Below are positions 1 to 9,010 of a DNA stretch of 64,000 nt, piece by piece (the stretch's first letter is position 1; each line of letters begins with the position of its first letter). Below the pieces are notes generated by a model. That model was not told the DNA's origin. It saw only the letters and a list, made by a program, of their open reading frames with translations, and searched no databases. The position numbers and the translations under genes are program-made. Where the stretch lies: contig JBGPOP010000014.1 of NCBI GenBank assembly GCA_041488095.1, forward strand, positions 1 to 64,000, given 5' to 3'. The stretch comes from DASYPQ01 sp041488095 (lineage in GTDB: Bacteria; Planctomycetota; UBA1135; GCA-002686595).

Positions 1-672
1 CAGCGTCTCGCCGTCGAACGCGCGCTTCCCGGTCAGGCACTCGTAGAGCACGCAGCCGAAGGCCCAGATGTCGACGCGCTTGTCGATCGGCTTGCCGCGC
101 GCCTGCTCGGGCGCCATGTAGGTCGGCGTGCCGAGCAGCCGGCCGGCCTCGGTCGAGAGGACGCTGTCGGTCGAGGAGCCGCCCTTCCCTTCGTTCGCGG
201 GCTTCGCGAGGCCGAAGTCGAGCAGCTTGACCTTGCCCTCGGGCGTGATGCGCACGTTCGCGGGCTTCAGGTCGCGGTGGATCACACCGGCTTCGTGCGC
301 GGCTTCGAGGCCTTCGGCGATCTGGCGGCAGACGTCGAGCGCTTCGCCGATCGGCAGCGGCCCGCGCTTCAGGCGCTCGTCGAGGGGCTCGCCCGTCACG
401 AGCTCGAGCACCAGGAAGCACGTGTCGCCGACCTGATCGACCCCGAAGATCTGCGCGACGTTCGGGTGGTTCACCGTCGCGAGCGACTTCGCTTCGCGCT
501 CGAAGCGCCGCAAGCGATCCGGATCGTCGGCGAAGTGCTCCGGCAGCACCTTGATCGCGACCTCGCGCCCGAGCTTCGTGTCGCGCGCGCGCCAGACCTC
601 CCCCATCGCCCCCGCGCCGAGCGGGGCGAGGATCTCGTAGAACGACAGCTTGCTCCCGACGCTGACCGTCAT
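1..672 (-). CDS. Serine/threonine protein kinase, N-terminal part (runs off the window)
   Basis: Partial gene; 224 codons from its ATG at 672 lie in the window. It is a Hanks-type kinase that would phosphorylate proteins on Ser/Thr. Visible motifs are the glycine loop GAGAMGEV (about residues 19-26), the ATP-binding lysine in VAIKV (K41), the catalytic HRDLKPAN (132-139), DFG (152-154), and the activation segment ending GTPTYMAPEQ. There is no N-terminal extension, so sensor or membrane domains, usual in this family, would have to lie C-terminal, outside the window. No clear Shine-Dalgarno is seen. A decayed piece of a close relative lies at 57533-57634. The kinase call is secure; substrates are unknown. 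Confidence 0.93.
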   Translation of the reverse strand, partial: MTVSVGSKLSFYEILAPLGAGAMGEVWRARDTKLGREVAIKVLPEHFADDPDRLRRFEREAKSLATVNHPNVAQIFGVDQVGDTCFLVLELVTGEPLDERLKRGPLPIGEALDVCRQIAEGLEAAHEAGVIHRDLKPANVRITPEGKVKLLDFGLAKPANEGKGGSSTDSVLSTEAGRLLGTPTYMAPEQARGKPIDKRVDIWAFGCVLYECLTGKRAFDGETL

Positions 673-976
673 CGGGGGCAGTGTACGGAGCCCGAGCGAC
701 TTCTCAACGCTTCGCGGCAGCGTGGAATCGGCGGCGGAATTGGTGAATGCGAGGGATCCCCAGCGTTCCGCCTGGCCTCTGGCATGCCCTGGCCGATTCC
801 CTTCGCCGCGGATCGCCCGGAATGGATCATGGCACGCGTGTCCAGCCTGATCGATGCGAGCGGAGTTGCGGACGACCGCGGAGGCTTCTACGTTGCACGG
901 AACCGATCCTGCCGACGATGACATCCACGGCGAACCCCGGGCGGAAGACGCCGAGCATCTCCATGAGGGCCACCTG
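673..976. other. Intergenic stretch without a recognised gene
   Basis: About 300 bp between the divergent kinase start and the RhuM/Fic remnant. Open frames cross it but none has a recognisable product or a good ribosome binding site. Presumably it holds the kinase promoter; no convincing -35/-10 pair was picked out. Confidence 0.4.
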
Positions 977-1631
977 ATGTCGCAACAGCCTCCCTCCGGA
1001 GAGGTCATCGTCTACCAAGCCCCCGACGGCGAGGTCCGGGTGGACGTCCGTCTGGAGCGAGAGACCGTCTGGCTGTCCCTCATCCGGATGACCGAGCTGT
1101 TCGGGCGCGACAAGTCCGTGGTGTCCAGGCACTTGCGCAACGTCTTCGCCTCCGGCGAGCTGGGCAGAGCCTGCCGGCAACGCCCGCTCGGCCTGTCGCT
1201 CCGCCCGCGCCGCTCCCCCTGGATGCCGCACGGGTCGTCGTGACGAGCTTGCGCGAGGACCTGACCACCCGCGATCAGGCCGGATCCCTCTTCGGCCAAG
1301 AGCGAAGCCACGGACTGGCCGCGATCCTCGGCGCCCTCGAGCAGACCTTCGACCGCCGCCCGCTCTACCCCAGCGCCCAAGTGCGGGCCGCGCACCTCCT
1401 CTACTTCGTCATCAAGGACCATCCCTTCTCGGACGGCAACAAGCGCATCGGCCCCTGCTCTTCCTCGAGTACTTGCGCCGCAATGGCCTCCTCGCGCGCG
1501 CCGACGGCAGCCGGCGGCTCGCGGACAACGCCATGGTCGCGCTCGCGCTCCTCATCGCCGAGAGCGAGCCGTCGCAGAAGGACCTGATGATCCGCCTCGT
1601 GCTCAACCTACTCGGCGACGAGACGCCGTGA
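977..1631 (+). pseudogene. Decayed RhuM-type / Fic-DOC domain gene
   Basis: The ATG at 977 opens a frame matching the N-terminus of RhuM-family proteins (VRLERETVWLSLIRMTELF, then a conserved VSRHLRNVF helix). After codon ~60 (GEL) the family-conserved middle is missing and the frame ends at 1243. The C-terminal Fic/DOC part resumes in another frame around 1220 and contains the Fic core HPFSDGNKR (about 1420-1443). One base is then lost after GNKRIG (about 1450), and the rest, ending GDETP at the TGA 1629-1631, is read in a third frame. Intact members are about 330-350 aa with death-on-curing type domains. At least one internal deletion and one frameshift make this a pseudogene. It abuts an integrase remnant. 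Confidence 0.8.
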
Positions 1632-1791
1632 CCGACCGCTCGTGCCAGCGCATGATCGTGGCCGGCGTCACGATGGTTGTGACCTGCTCCAGGGCGCGCC
1701 GGCCCAGGATCTTGCCCCTGGCTGACAGGCAGCGACGCTGATCGTCGGTCAATCTCGGCACCCTCTCTTCGAGCTGCTCCCTTGGGAGCAC
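1603..1791 (-). mobile_element. Integrase/transposase remnant, N-terminal helix-turn-helix part
   Basis: A 62-codon open frame on the minus strand matches the N-terminal region of IS integrases of the rve superfamily: a motif like LTDDQRRCLSARGKILGRRAL followed by VTPATIMRWHER, where intact members read VTPDTLLRWHR. The catalytic core and the rest of the element are absent. It begins 4 bp downstream of the sigma-factor stop and overlaps the end of the RhuM/Fic remnant, so this corner has been hit by insertion and decay. Related remnants appear at about 15.6 kb and 24.9-25.2 kb. Confidence 0.6.
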
Positions 1792-1794
1792 CCC

Positions 1795-4512
1795 TCAGAG
1801 CTTCGAGAAGTCGACCACGACCTCGGTCGTCTCGCCGGGCCGGATCTCGAACGGCACTTCGCGGCGCGGACGGCCCTCGACCGTGACGGAGAACGAGTAG
1901 CGACCCGGCGCGAGCGGACCCTGGGGTTCGAGGCGCGCTCCGATGGGCACGTCCCCTCCGGGGCCCATGGCCCACCTCTGCTCGCCGTTCCGCGGGTCGA
2001 CGAAGCTCCACTCCTTCGAGCTGTCGTCGAGATCGGCGTCGCGGAGGATCAGGCCGGCGATTTGCGCGCGATCGTCGCGGACGGTCACGGCGAAGCGACC
2101 GCCCTTCTCGAACACGAGGTCGCGCACCACCGTTCCGCCCGCGCCGATGTCGATCTCGAGCGGCGCCGCGCGGCACCACCACCCGCCAGCCGCCGCAATC
2201 GCGGGACGCGCGAACACGCGGTAGCGTCCCGGCAGCAGCGAGCTGATGCTCCAGGTGGAGTCGCTGGCAGCGAATTTCTTCCGGGCGGCAACGTCGACTC
2301 CGCTGCGATCGTCGGAAGCCCGGCTCCGGAAGAGGACGACGTACTCGCCGGTGCCTTCCGAGCACGAGTACACGGGGCGGAGCACGATCTCGCCCGCGCC
2401 TTCGATGCGGTGCAGGTCGACGACCCGCACGGCGCCGCGCTCGGCTTCCATCGCGTCGATCACGACCTCCTGCGGCGCCCAGTCGGCCTTCGTGACACGG
2501 ACGACCGCACCTTTTCCGAGATCCCACTCGAACTCGAACTGGTTGCCCGAGCCCCCCGCCCCGCCGCCGCCACCGCCGTCGATCTCGAGATTCACCGTCG
2601 CCCCGTTGGCGGGCTGGCCGTCCGTGAGCACGTCGATGCGCACACGGCTCGCCCGATCGTCGAGCACGAGGCCGTCGCAGGATGCGGTCGCGGTGACCGG
2701 ATCGTGCTCCGTGTGGCTGAAGGAGCCAGGGAACCTGGAGCGCGCATGAACCATCACGCGGTACTCGACGTGCGCGAGGCCCGTGATTCGGAATTCGCCA
2801 TTCGAGTCGCAGCTGGCTTCGGCCGACCCCCATCCGAGCTGCCCGCCGATCCACACGAGCGACGTGAACGCGACGCCGCCGGGCGGCGCAGGCATCGGGA
2901 CCACACACGCGACCGCGGGGTCGGAGTGCGTCGGAGACGCGGACACCGTATGCCGCTCGCTGCCCGACAGGACGTTGCCGCCGAGGTGCTCGCCGATGTC
3001 CAAGGCGATCTCCCCGACGTCGAGCTCGCGCGGCGCGTCTTTCACGATCTCGACGGTGGCCGGCCGCATGCCGGCGAGCACGGCGCCGAGGAGGTGCGCG
3101 TCGGGCGACGACGACCGCACGCGGAAGGTCCCGTCGGACCGGCAATGGACGAGCTCGTCCGGCGTCGTTGCCCGCGTGGCTCCGTCGTGTTCTGCGAGCG
3201 CCTTGGCGCCGACCGGCTCAGCCAGGAACACGACCGCCGTCCCGAGGTCCGAGTCCGGAAGCGCGGTCACCCGTCCTGTGACGACGCGCGCGGCGCGCCG
3301 CGGCGCGATCCGCGCGTGCAGCTCGACCCGCGAGCTCGAGCGGGCGCGCTCGAGGTCGATCTGCGATGCCACGTCGACCGCCGTGTAGATCCGGAGGAAC
3401 TGCGGGTGGTCGTAGCCCAGGGTCAGCGATCTCGGCGGCGTGGTCCAGCCGCTGAAGCGGTTCGAGACGTCGATCTCGAAGTGCGAGCCGGTGACCTCGA
3501 TATCCGGCTCCTCATCCGGTTCCTCGCTCCGGCTCGTGCCCGCGCGAGCGGGAGTCGAGCCGACCTCGGCGTCGACGTCGACGACGAGGAACCATGCGGG
3601 AGCCGGAGCGCGCGGGCTCGGTTCCTCGACCGGGGCCGCCACGACGTCGAGGCTCGTGCGCTGCGCGGTGGTGTCGACCGGCTCGCGCGGCTCGCCCGGC
3701 ACGCTCTCCGCGATCGCAGCCGCGGACACCTCGACCGATGCGGCGGGCGAGCCGGAGCGGCTCGTCGCGATCACGCCGATCGCGAGGGACATCGCGAGCA
3801 CCACCGCCACACCGACTGCGATCTTGGTCGACACGAGCGCACCTCCGACGACTGCGGATGAACCGATCAACGCTCCGCGCGCGAGCTCGCGGCCGCGGGC
3901 GAGCACGCGCGCGCGCATCGCCGCGATCGACGGCTCTCCGAGCGCGCTGCCGGCGACCATCGCGGCCATTCCCGCCGGCAATCCCTGCCGCAAGAGCTGC
4001 AGCCCTCGATGCAATTCCACCCGCACCGTCGCCGCGGGCTTGCCGGCCCGGCGCGCGATCTCCCTCGGGGGTGTCCCCTCCCACAGCCACGTGGCGACGA
4101 CGTCGCGATACGCATCCGGCAGGTCCGACACCGCCTGCTCGACCGCCTCGCGCACCTCGCGGCGCTCGGCCTCGGCGTCGGGCGTGCGCGGGTCGGGCGG
4201 ATCGAACGCGAGCTCGCTGGGGCGACGCGCGGCGGCGCGGCGGGCGGCGCGAGCGTGGTGGACCAGGATGCCGAGCAACCACGGCATCACCGGACGGCGC
4301 ACGTCGAACGACGCGGCCGAGTCGAGCGCGGAGAGGAACGATGCCTGTACGAGGTCCTCGACCGCGCTCGGGTCGTGGACGACGTGGCGCGCGACGCGCG
4401 CGAGGTGCGGCGCGGCGAAGTCGAACAGCTCGCCCAGCGCGGCGACGTCGCGGTGCCGCAGGAAGCGGCGGAAAAGCCGGTCGGGATCGGGCTCGGCCAT
4501 GGGCGCGTTCAT
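1795..4512 (-). CDS. ECF RNA polymerase sigma factor fused to a membrane anchor and carboxypeptidase-regulatory-like extracytoplasmic region
   Basis: 905 aa from the ATG at 4512 (MNAPMAEPD); a longer frame reaches 4596 but its extra residues do not look like sigma region. The first ~170 residues are an ECF sigma factor: region 2 (ALGELFDFAAPHLARVARHV, EDLVQASFL) and region 4 (LPDAYRDVVATWLW, PREIARRAGKPAATVRV). A single hydrophobic segment near residue 230-250 (VGVAVVLAMSLAIGVIA) follows. The remaining ~650 residues are beta-rich with pieces such as VVTGRVTALPDSDLG and YSFSVTVEGRP that resemble carboxypeptidase-regulatory/Ig-like repeats, plus a Gly-rich run. Topology suggests a cytoplasmic sigma head tethered to an outside sensor or ligand-binding tail. 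No separate anti-sigma gene is adjacent. Promoter targets are unknown. Confidence 0.8.
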   Translation of the reverse strand: MNAPMAEPDPDRLFRRFLRHRDVAALGELFDFAAPHLARVARHVVHDPSAVEDLVQASFLSALDSAASFDVRRPVMPWLLGILVHHARAARRAAARRPSELAFDPPDPRTPDAEAERREVREAVEQAVSDLPDAYRDVVATWLWEGTPPREIARRAGKPAATVRVELHRGLQLLRQGLPAGMAAMVAGSALGEPSIAAMRARVLARGRELARGALIGSSAVVGGALVSTKIAVGVAVVLAMSLAIGVIATSRSGSPAASVEVSAAAIAESVPGEPREPVDTTAQRTSLDVVAAPVEEPSPRAPAPAWFLVVDVDAEVGSTPARAGTSRSEEPDEEPDIEVTGSHFEIDVSNRFSGWTTPPRSLTLGYDHPQFLRIYTAVDVASQIDLERARSSSRVELHARIAPRRAARVVTGRVTALPDSDLGTAVVFLAEPVGAKALAEHDGATRATTPDELVHCRSDGTFRVRSSSPDAHLLGAVLAGMRPATVEIVKDAPRELDVGEIALDIGEHLGGNVLSGSERHTVSASPTHSDPAVACVVPMPAPPGGVAFTSLVWIGGQLGWGSAEASCDSNGEFRITGLAHVEYRVMVHARSRFPGSFSHTEHDPVTATASCDGLVLDDRASRVRIDVLTDGQPANGATVNLEIDGGGGGGAGGSGNQFEFEWDLGKGAVVRVTKADWAPQEVVIDAMEAERGAVRVVDLHRIEGAGEIVLRPVYSCSEGTGEYVVLFRSRASDDRSGVDVAARKKFAASDSTWSISSLLPGRYRVFARPAIAAAGGWWCRAAPLEIDIGAGGTVVRDLVFEKGGRFAVTVRDDRAQIAGLILRDADLDDSSKEWSFVDPRNGEQRWAMGPGGDVPIGARLEPQGPLAPGRYSFSVTVEGRPRREVPFEIRPGETTEVVVDFSKL

Positions 4513-4618
4513 TGTGCTCGCGGGCCGGATCGTTCCAGGGAAAGCGCGAATTCCGGCGCTCGGGCGGATGGCAAGGAGTCGTCTTGCCAGTTCCACCGGA
4601 GCGATCTACCCTAAGGCA

Positions 4619-4843
4619 ATGGACTACGACCGCATCATCACGATCGAGCCCGGCAAGCGTGGCGGGAAGCCCTGCATCCGCGGCCTGCGCATCACGGTCT
4701 ATGACGTGCTCGAGTACCTCGCCTCCGGGATGAGCGAGGCCGAGATCCTCCGGGATTTCCCTGATCTGACGGCGGAGGACATCCGCGCGTGCCTGGCCTT
4801 CGCCGCGGATCGTGAACGCCGGTTGATGATCATCCCGGCGTGA
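4619..4843 (+). CDS. DUF433 antitoxin-like protein
   Basis: 74 aa starting at ATG 4619. The family signature is clear: IEPGKRGGKPCIRGLRITVYDVL near the N-terminus, then a winged-helix part with LASGMSEAEILRDFPDLT and EDIRACLAFAADRE. DUF433 proteins are small DNA-binding antitoxins usually paired with DUF5615 PIN-like toxins. The stop codon overlaps the start of the next gene (GTGA, 4840-4843), so the two are translationally coupled. Likely autoregulates its own operon (family inference). Confidence 0.88.
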   Translation: MDYDRIITIEPGKRGGKPCIRGLRITVYDVLEYLASGMSEAEILRDFPDLTAEDIRACLAFAADRERRLMIIPA

Positions 4844-5172
4844 AGCTTCTCCTCGACCAGAATCTCTCGCCACGCCTTGTCGCGGAGCTGGAGAAGGACT
4901 TCCCCGGCTCGTGCCACGTCCGCGACCTCGGCCTCGCGCGAGCCGACGACGCGGCCATCTGGCTCATCGCCCGGGAGAAGGGCTATGCGATCGTGTCGAA
5001 GGACGCCGATTTCCATCAGATGAGCTTCCTCCACGGATTCCCTCCCAAGGTGCTCTGGCTTCGCCTTGGCAACTGCACGACCGACGAGATCCTCGCCGCA
5101 ATGCGCCGCCATCTCGATTCCATCGCGCTCTTCGACGAGAGCGAGGACGCGGCCTTCCTGACGCTCCCCTGA
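4840..5172 (+). CDS. DUF5615 PIN-like toxin
   Basis: 110 aa from GTG 4840, overlapping the DUF433 gene by 4 bp. The family pattern is MKLLLDQNLSPRLV at the N-terminus with the acidic D6, followed by VRDLGLARADDAAIW and IVSKDADFHQM; the acidic residues of these motifs form a PIN-like metal site. Predicted RNase toxin neutralised by the upstream antitoxin. A two-gene module on its own strand, between genes read the other way, suggests independent acquisition. Confidence 0.88.
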   Translation: MKLLLDQNLSPRLVAELEKDFPGSCHVRDLGLARADDAAIWLIAREKGYAIVSKDADFHQMSFLHGFPPKVLWLRLGNCTTDEILAAMRRHLDSIALFDESEDAAFLTLP

Positions 5173-5277
5173 TCCCGCAACTCCCACGCAGCCGCGATCC
5201 GCGCTTGGAGAGCCCCCAGGACGAGATCTCGTGACCGGATCTTCCCGGCGACCGCCCCCCCCGAATCGAGCCCCGCT

Positions 5278-8200
5278 TCAGGAGAGCAGCTTCTCAAGAT
5301 CCTCCCTGGTCAGATCCCTCAGCGTCCCTTCCGCCTCACCCAGGATCGCCTCCGCCAGCTCGCGCTTCCTCTCCTGCAGCTCGAGCACCTTCTCCTCGAT
5401 CGTATCGCGCGCGACGAGCCGGTACGCGTTCACCGTCCGCGTCTGCCCGATCCTGTGCGTCCGGTCGATCGCCTGCCGCTCGACCGCCGGATTCCACCAG
5501 GGGTCCAGCAGGAACACGTAGTCTGCCGCGGCCAGGTTCAGCCCGAACCCGCCGGCCTTGAGGCTGATCAGGAAGAGCGGACACCCGCGATCCTCCTGGA
5601 ACCGCCGCACCTTCTCCTCGCGCTTGCGCGTCCGCGCGTCCAGGTACTCGTACGGAACCCCCGCCGCATCGAGTCGCTCGCGCACGATCGCAAGGAAGCT
5701 CGTGAACTGCGAGAAGACGAGCGCCTTGTGCCCGCTCTCGCGGACCTCCTCCAGCATCGGCATCAGCGCGTCGAGCTTGGCCGAGCTCTCTGCGACCCGC
5801 GCAGGGTCGATCAGTCCCGGGTGGCAGGCCGCCTGGCGCAGGCGGAGCAGCGCCTCCAGCACGTGCATCCGGATCCGCTCCATCCCCTCCTCGTCCACGC
5901 GCGAGAGCAACGCTGCGCGGTAGTGGTCGCGCAGCTCCTCGTACCGGCGTCGCTCGGAACCTTCCAGGTCGCACGCGACGACCTGCTCGATCTTCGGCGG
6001 CAGCTCCTTCAGCACTTGCTCCTTCGTCCGGCGCAGGAGGAACGGACGCAGCGCCCGGGCGAGCGCGCGCGTCGAGCCCGCGCTGGAAAGCGCAGCGTTC
6101 CCGCCCCCCTCCTCGTCGCCGAGTCCCCCGCTCTTCGCGCCCCGCGCCGGAGCGACGAGATCCCGAAAGACCTTCGACCGCCCGAGCATCCCCGGGTTCA
6201 GGAACTCGAAGATCGACCACAGGTCGTCGAGGTGGTTCTCGACCGGCGTCCCGGTCAGCACGAGCCGGTGATCGGCGGAGAGGAGCCGCGCGGCCTTGGC
6301 CGACTGGCTCGCGGCGTTCTTGATCATCTGCCCCTCGTCCAGGATCGCGTGCTCGAAACGGACGCGCGACAGGAGCTCGACGTCGCGCCGCAGCGTCCCG
6401 TAGGTCGTCACGACGAGGTCGTAGCCCGCGATCTCCGCCTCCTCTCGCGCCCGCCCCGGACCGTGATGGGAGAGGACCGACAGACCCGGCGCGAATCGCC
6501 GCGCTTCCTGCAGCCAGTTGAAGACGACCGAACGCGGGGCGACCACGAGCGAGGGCCTCGGCTGCCCTCCCGGCCTCCCGGCGAGCAACGCCAGGACCTG
6601 CACGGTCTTGCCGAGGCCCATGTCGTCCGCGAGGCACCCGCCGAGGCCCAGATCTCGCAGGTGCTGCAGCCACCCGAGGCCCTCCCTCTGATAGCCGCGC
6701 AGCTCGCCGCGGAAGTCTTCTGGCTCCCGCGCGGGCTCGAACCTTTCGAACCGCCGCAGCGCCGTCCGCGCGCGATCGAAGGCCGCATCGACATCGACCT
6801 CGCCTCGCTCGGCGAGCATCAGGTCGAGGAGCCACGCCTGGCTCTTCTGGAACCGCAGCCTGCCTTCGCGCTCGGTCGCAACCCCGGCGAGGCCCCAGCC
6901 GGCGAGCCACGCCTCGGGCAGGATGCCGAAGCTGCCGTCGGAGAGCCGCACCATCCGCACGCCGTCCTCGACGGCGCGCAAGAGATCCGGAAGCGTCGCG
7001 CTCGCCCCGCCGAAGTCGGCCGCGCCCTCCAGATCGAACCAGTCGATCCCCGATCGGATCGAGAGCCGCAGCGATCCCGCGCCTCGGCACGGCCGCCCCT
7101 CGGCTTCGACATACCAGCCCTCCGCCGTCAGAGACGTCACGAGAGCAGGGAGGTTTCCGGCCATCAACGTCACGTCGCGATCACGGCCCTCCACGTCCTC
7201 GATCCGGACCCCCAGGGCCGCGAGGCGCTCGATCGCGGCCTGCTCCGCGGCCTCGTCGCGGCGGACCCGGACCAGCGCGTCCCCCTCCAGGCGAAGCCGG
7301 CTCGGCTCGCGGCGACCCACGCGCTCCGTCTCGTACTCGAATTCGACCCGCCCAACGATGTCGGCCGACACCGCGCGCGCCGCCTCCACCCCATCCGGAG
7401 CGTCGAGGAGAAGACGCGGTCTCGGCGGCCCTTCCATCTCGCGCAAGACCCCGGGCGCTTCGAGGAGTGGATCCCCGGGAATTCTCCGGACGAGATCGAG
7501 GACCTCGCGCGCTCGCTGCTTCGGCACCTGGATGCACCCCGAGCGCCGCAATACCGACACGCACTCCCATGCGCCGCGCCAATCGGCCTCGGAGAGTCCG
7601 CCGTCGGTCACGACGATCCCGCCTGGCATGACGGCCACCGGCGTCTCGAGAGGCATCCGATCGGCGCCGCGCGACAGGAATCCCTCGACCCGGAGGCCGC
7701 CGTCTCTCTTTCGCGAGATAGCGATCCCGAACTCCCAAGGCGCACCCGAGTCCCAGGCGAGCGGATCGGGTCGCAGCTCGCCCTCGACGGACAGATGGAG
7801 TCGACCGGTCGCTGCCATCCGAGACAGCAGGAGCGGCTGGAGCGCGGTGGGGATCCCGAAGCTCGACGCGCTCCCGTAGGTCCAGAGCCCCTCACCCGAT
7901 GCACCCCGGAGAAGCGCCACGATCGCGCGATCGTCTGCGGGCACGTCGAGGCTGTCCTCGCGATCGCGGATCTGGAACGGCCGCGGCTCGGACCATCCTC
8001 CGCGCTTGTAGGCCCGCTGCCAGCCGACCTCGACGACCGCGCTCTTGCCACCCGGGGCGCGAGCGATGGCGAGCACGTAGCGCAGGCGACGCCCGGTGAT
8101 CCTCGCATCGCCTGAAGGAACGTCCGGCCGCGACACCAGGGCGCGAAGTTGTCCAAGAGGAATGGCCCAGGGCTCGCGGACTCCATCCGGAGCCGGAGCC

Positions 8201-8727
8201 AACGGTCGACGGGGGCCGCGCCTCTCGTCGTCCTCGTACCACGCCACTTCCTCCTCGGCGTACCCGCGTCGCCTTCTGAACAGGAAGGTCTTCTCCGCGC
8301 CGTCGCGGTGCGGAGCGGTCGGTCTCCTCGCCCTGGGCCGGGCGGAGGCGAACGACGAGCGGACGGTGCTCTGTTCCGGCTCCGGCGAAGCGCCCGCCTC
8401 CTTCGCGGCCCGCGCTGCCTGAAGGGTCGCCCACAGGTGCTTGCAGGGACCGATGCTGGCGAAGGCCTCGCACGTGCAGGCGATCTCCCAGGCATGCGAC
8501 TTCTCGTCGAACCGCAGGCTCACGTCGTAGCGGCGCGTGCCGCGCACCTCGGCGGCGATCGCTCCCGCGTCGAGACGGCGCAGGAGGACGCGGCCCTGTC
8601 GGAAGTACCGCTCGCCGCGCATCCTCGCCGCCGCGGCAAAGTGACGTTCGAGGCCGGTGATCGATGCGTGGGACACGGCCGGATCATCGCAATTGGACGC
8701 CCGGGCTGCGAGTCCAGAGAAGCTCAC
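5278..8727 (-). CDS. SWIM zinc-finger SNF2-family DEAD/DEAH helicase
   Basis: 1149 aa. The GTG start at 8727 is preceded by a purine-rich GGGGAGGG about 6 nt upstream, which decided the start over GTG 8676. The N-terminus carries a SWIM zinc finger (CTCEAFASIGPCKH, CxC...CxH). The C-terminal ~500 residues are a SNF2 motor: motif I DDMGLGKTVQVLA, motif II DEGQ (DEAH/DEGH variant), motif III LTGTPVEN, then a helicase-C half with LVFSQFTSF, SLKAGGFGLNL and motif VI HRIGQTRTV. Members translocate on DNA and remodel nucleoprotein, often RapA/HepA-like. It lies 46 bp after the ferredoxin-oxidoreductase operon in the same direction; a functional link is not evident. Confidence 0.93.
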   Translation of the reverse strand: MSFSGLAARASNCDDPAVSHASITGLERHFAAAARMRGERYFRQGRVLLRRLDAGAIAAEVRGTRRYDVSLRFDEKSHAWEIACTCEAFASIGPCKHLWATLQAARAAKEAGASPEPEQSTVRSSFASARPRARRPTAPHRDGAEKTFLFRRRRGYAEEEVAWYEDDERRGPRRPLAPAPDGVREPWAIPLGQLRALVSRPDVPSGDARITGRRLRYVLAIARAPGGKSAVVEVGWQRAYKRGGWSEPRPFQIRDREDSLDVPADDRAIVALLRGASGEGLWTYGSASSFGIPTALQPLLLSRMAATGRLHLSVEGELRPDPLAWDSGAPWEFGIAISRKRDGGLRVEGFLSRGADRMPLETPVAVMPGGIVVTDGGLSEADWRGAWECVSVLRRSGCIQVPKQRAREVLDLVRRIPGDPLLEAPGVLREMEGPPRPRLLLDAPDGVEAARAVSADIVGRVEFEYETERVGRREPSRLRLEGDALVRVRRDEAAEQAAIERLAALGVRIEDVEGRDRDVTLMAGNLPALVTSLTAEGWYVEAEGRPCRGAGSLRLSIRSGIDWFDLEGAADFGGASATLPDLLRAVEDGVRMVRLSDGSFGILPEAWLAGWGLAGVATEREGRLRFQKSQAWLLDLMLAERGEVDVDAAFDRARTALRRFERFEPAREPEDFRGELRGYQREGLGWLQHLRDLGLGGCLADDMGLGKTVQVLALLAGRPGGQPRPSLVVAPRSVVFNWLQEARRFAPGLSVLSHHGPGRAREEAEIAGYDLVVTTYGTLRRDVELLSRVRFEHAILDEGQMIKNAASQSAKAARLLSADHRLVLTGTPVENHLDDLWSIFEFLNPGMLGRSKVFRDLVAPARGAKSGGLGDEEGGGNAALSSAGSTRALARALRPFLLRRTKEQVLKELPPKIEQVVACDLEGSERRRYEELRDHYRAALLSRVDEEGMERIRMHVLEALLRLRQAACHPGLIDPARVAESSAKLDALMPMLEEVRESGHKALVFSQFTSFLAIVRERLDAAGVPYEYLDARTRKREEKVRRFQEDRGCPLFLISLKAGGFGLNLAAADYVFLLDPWWNPAVERQAIDRTHRIGQTRTVNAYRLVARDTIEEKVLELQERKRELAEAILGEAEGTLRDLTREDLEKLLS

Positions 8728-8773
8728 GCCGGCCCTCCCCGGTCGCTTCAGCGGCCGGAGCCGTCTACGCGTC

Positions 8774-9010
8774 TCACCCCGATTGCATCCTCCGCGACCA
8801 CTCCGGCATCCCGAAGCAGATCGGGTCCTGCTCCGGCCGGTAGTCGCAGAAGCGCTCGTGCACCCCCTGCTCGACCTCGCCCGCGCGGCCGAAGCAATAC
8901 GGGCAGCGCTCGTGCTCCTGCGGCGGGATGCGCTGCCCCGTCCGGCGGCACAGCAGATCCCGGATCTTGTACTCCCTGGGCTCCTCGCGCGATCGCTCTG
9001 CCTCCGTCAC
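8774..9010 (-). CDS. Small Cys-rich protein of the 2-oxoacid:ferredoxin oxidoreductase operon
   Basis: 78 aa from a GTG at 9010 whose first bases overlap the stop of the beta-subunit gene (GTGA). It contains a CPYCFG motif, an earlier LLCRRTG, and later FCDY and ICFG cysteines, which looks like a small zinc or iron-sulfur binding protein. I do not recognise the family. The overlapping start says it is co-translated with the oxidoreductase, so a role in assembly, electron transfer or regulation of that enzyme is possible. Confidence 0.6.
   Translation of the reverse strand: MTEAERSREEPREYKIRDLLCRRTGQRIPPQEHERCPYCFGRAGEVEQGVHERFCDYRPEQDPICFGMPEWSRRMQSG

Noticed and set aside
1412..3145. Long shadow frames across the sigma-factor gene on both strands
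   Set aside because: Arg/Ala/Gly-rich translations without motifs, caused by the high GC; the sigma-factor frame explains the region.
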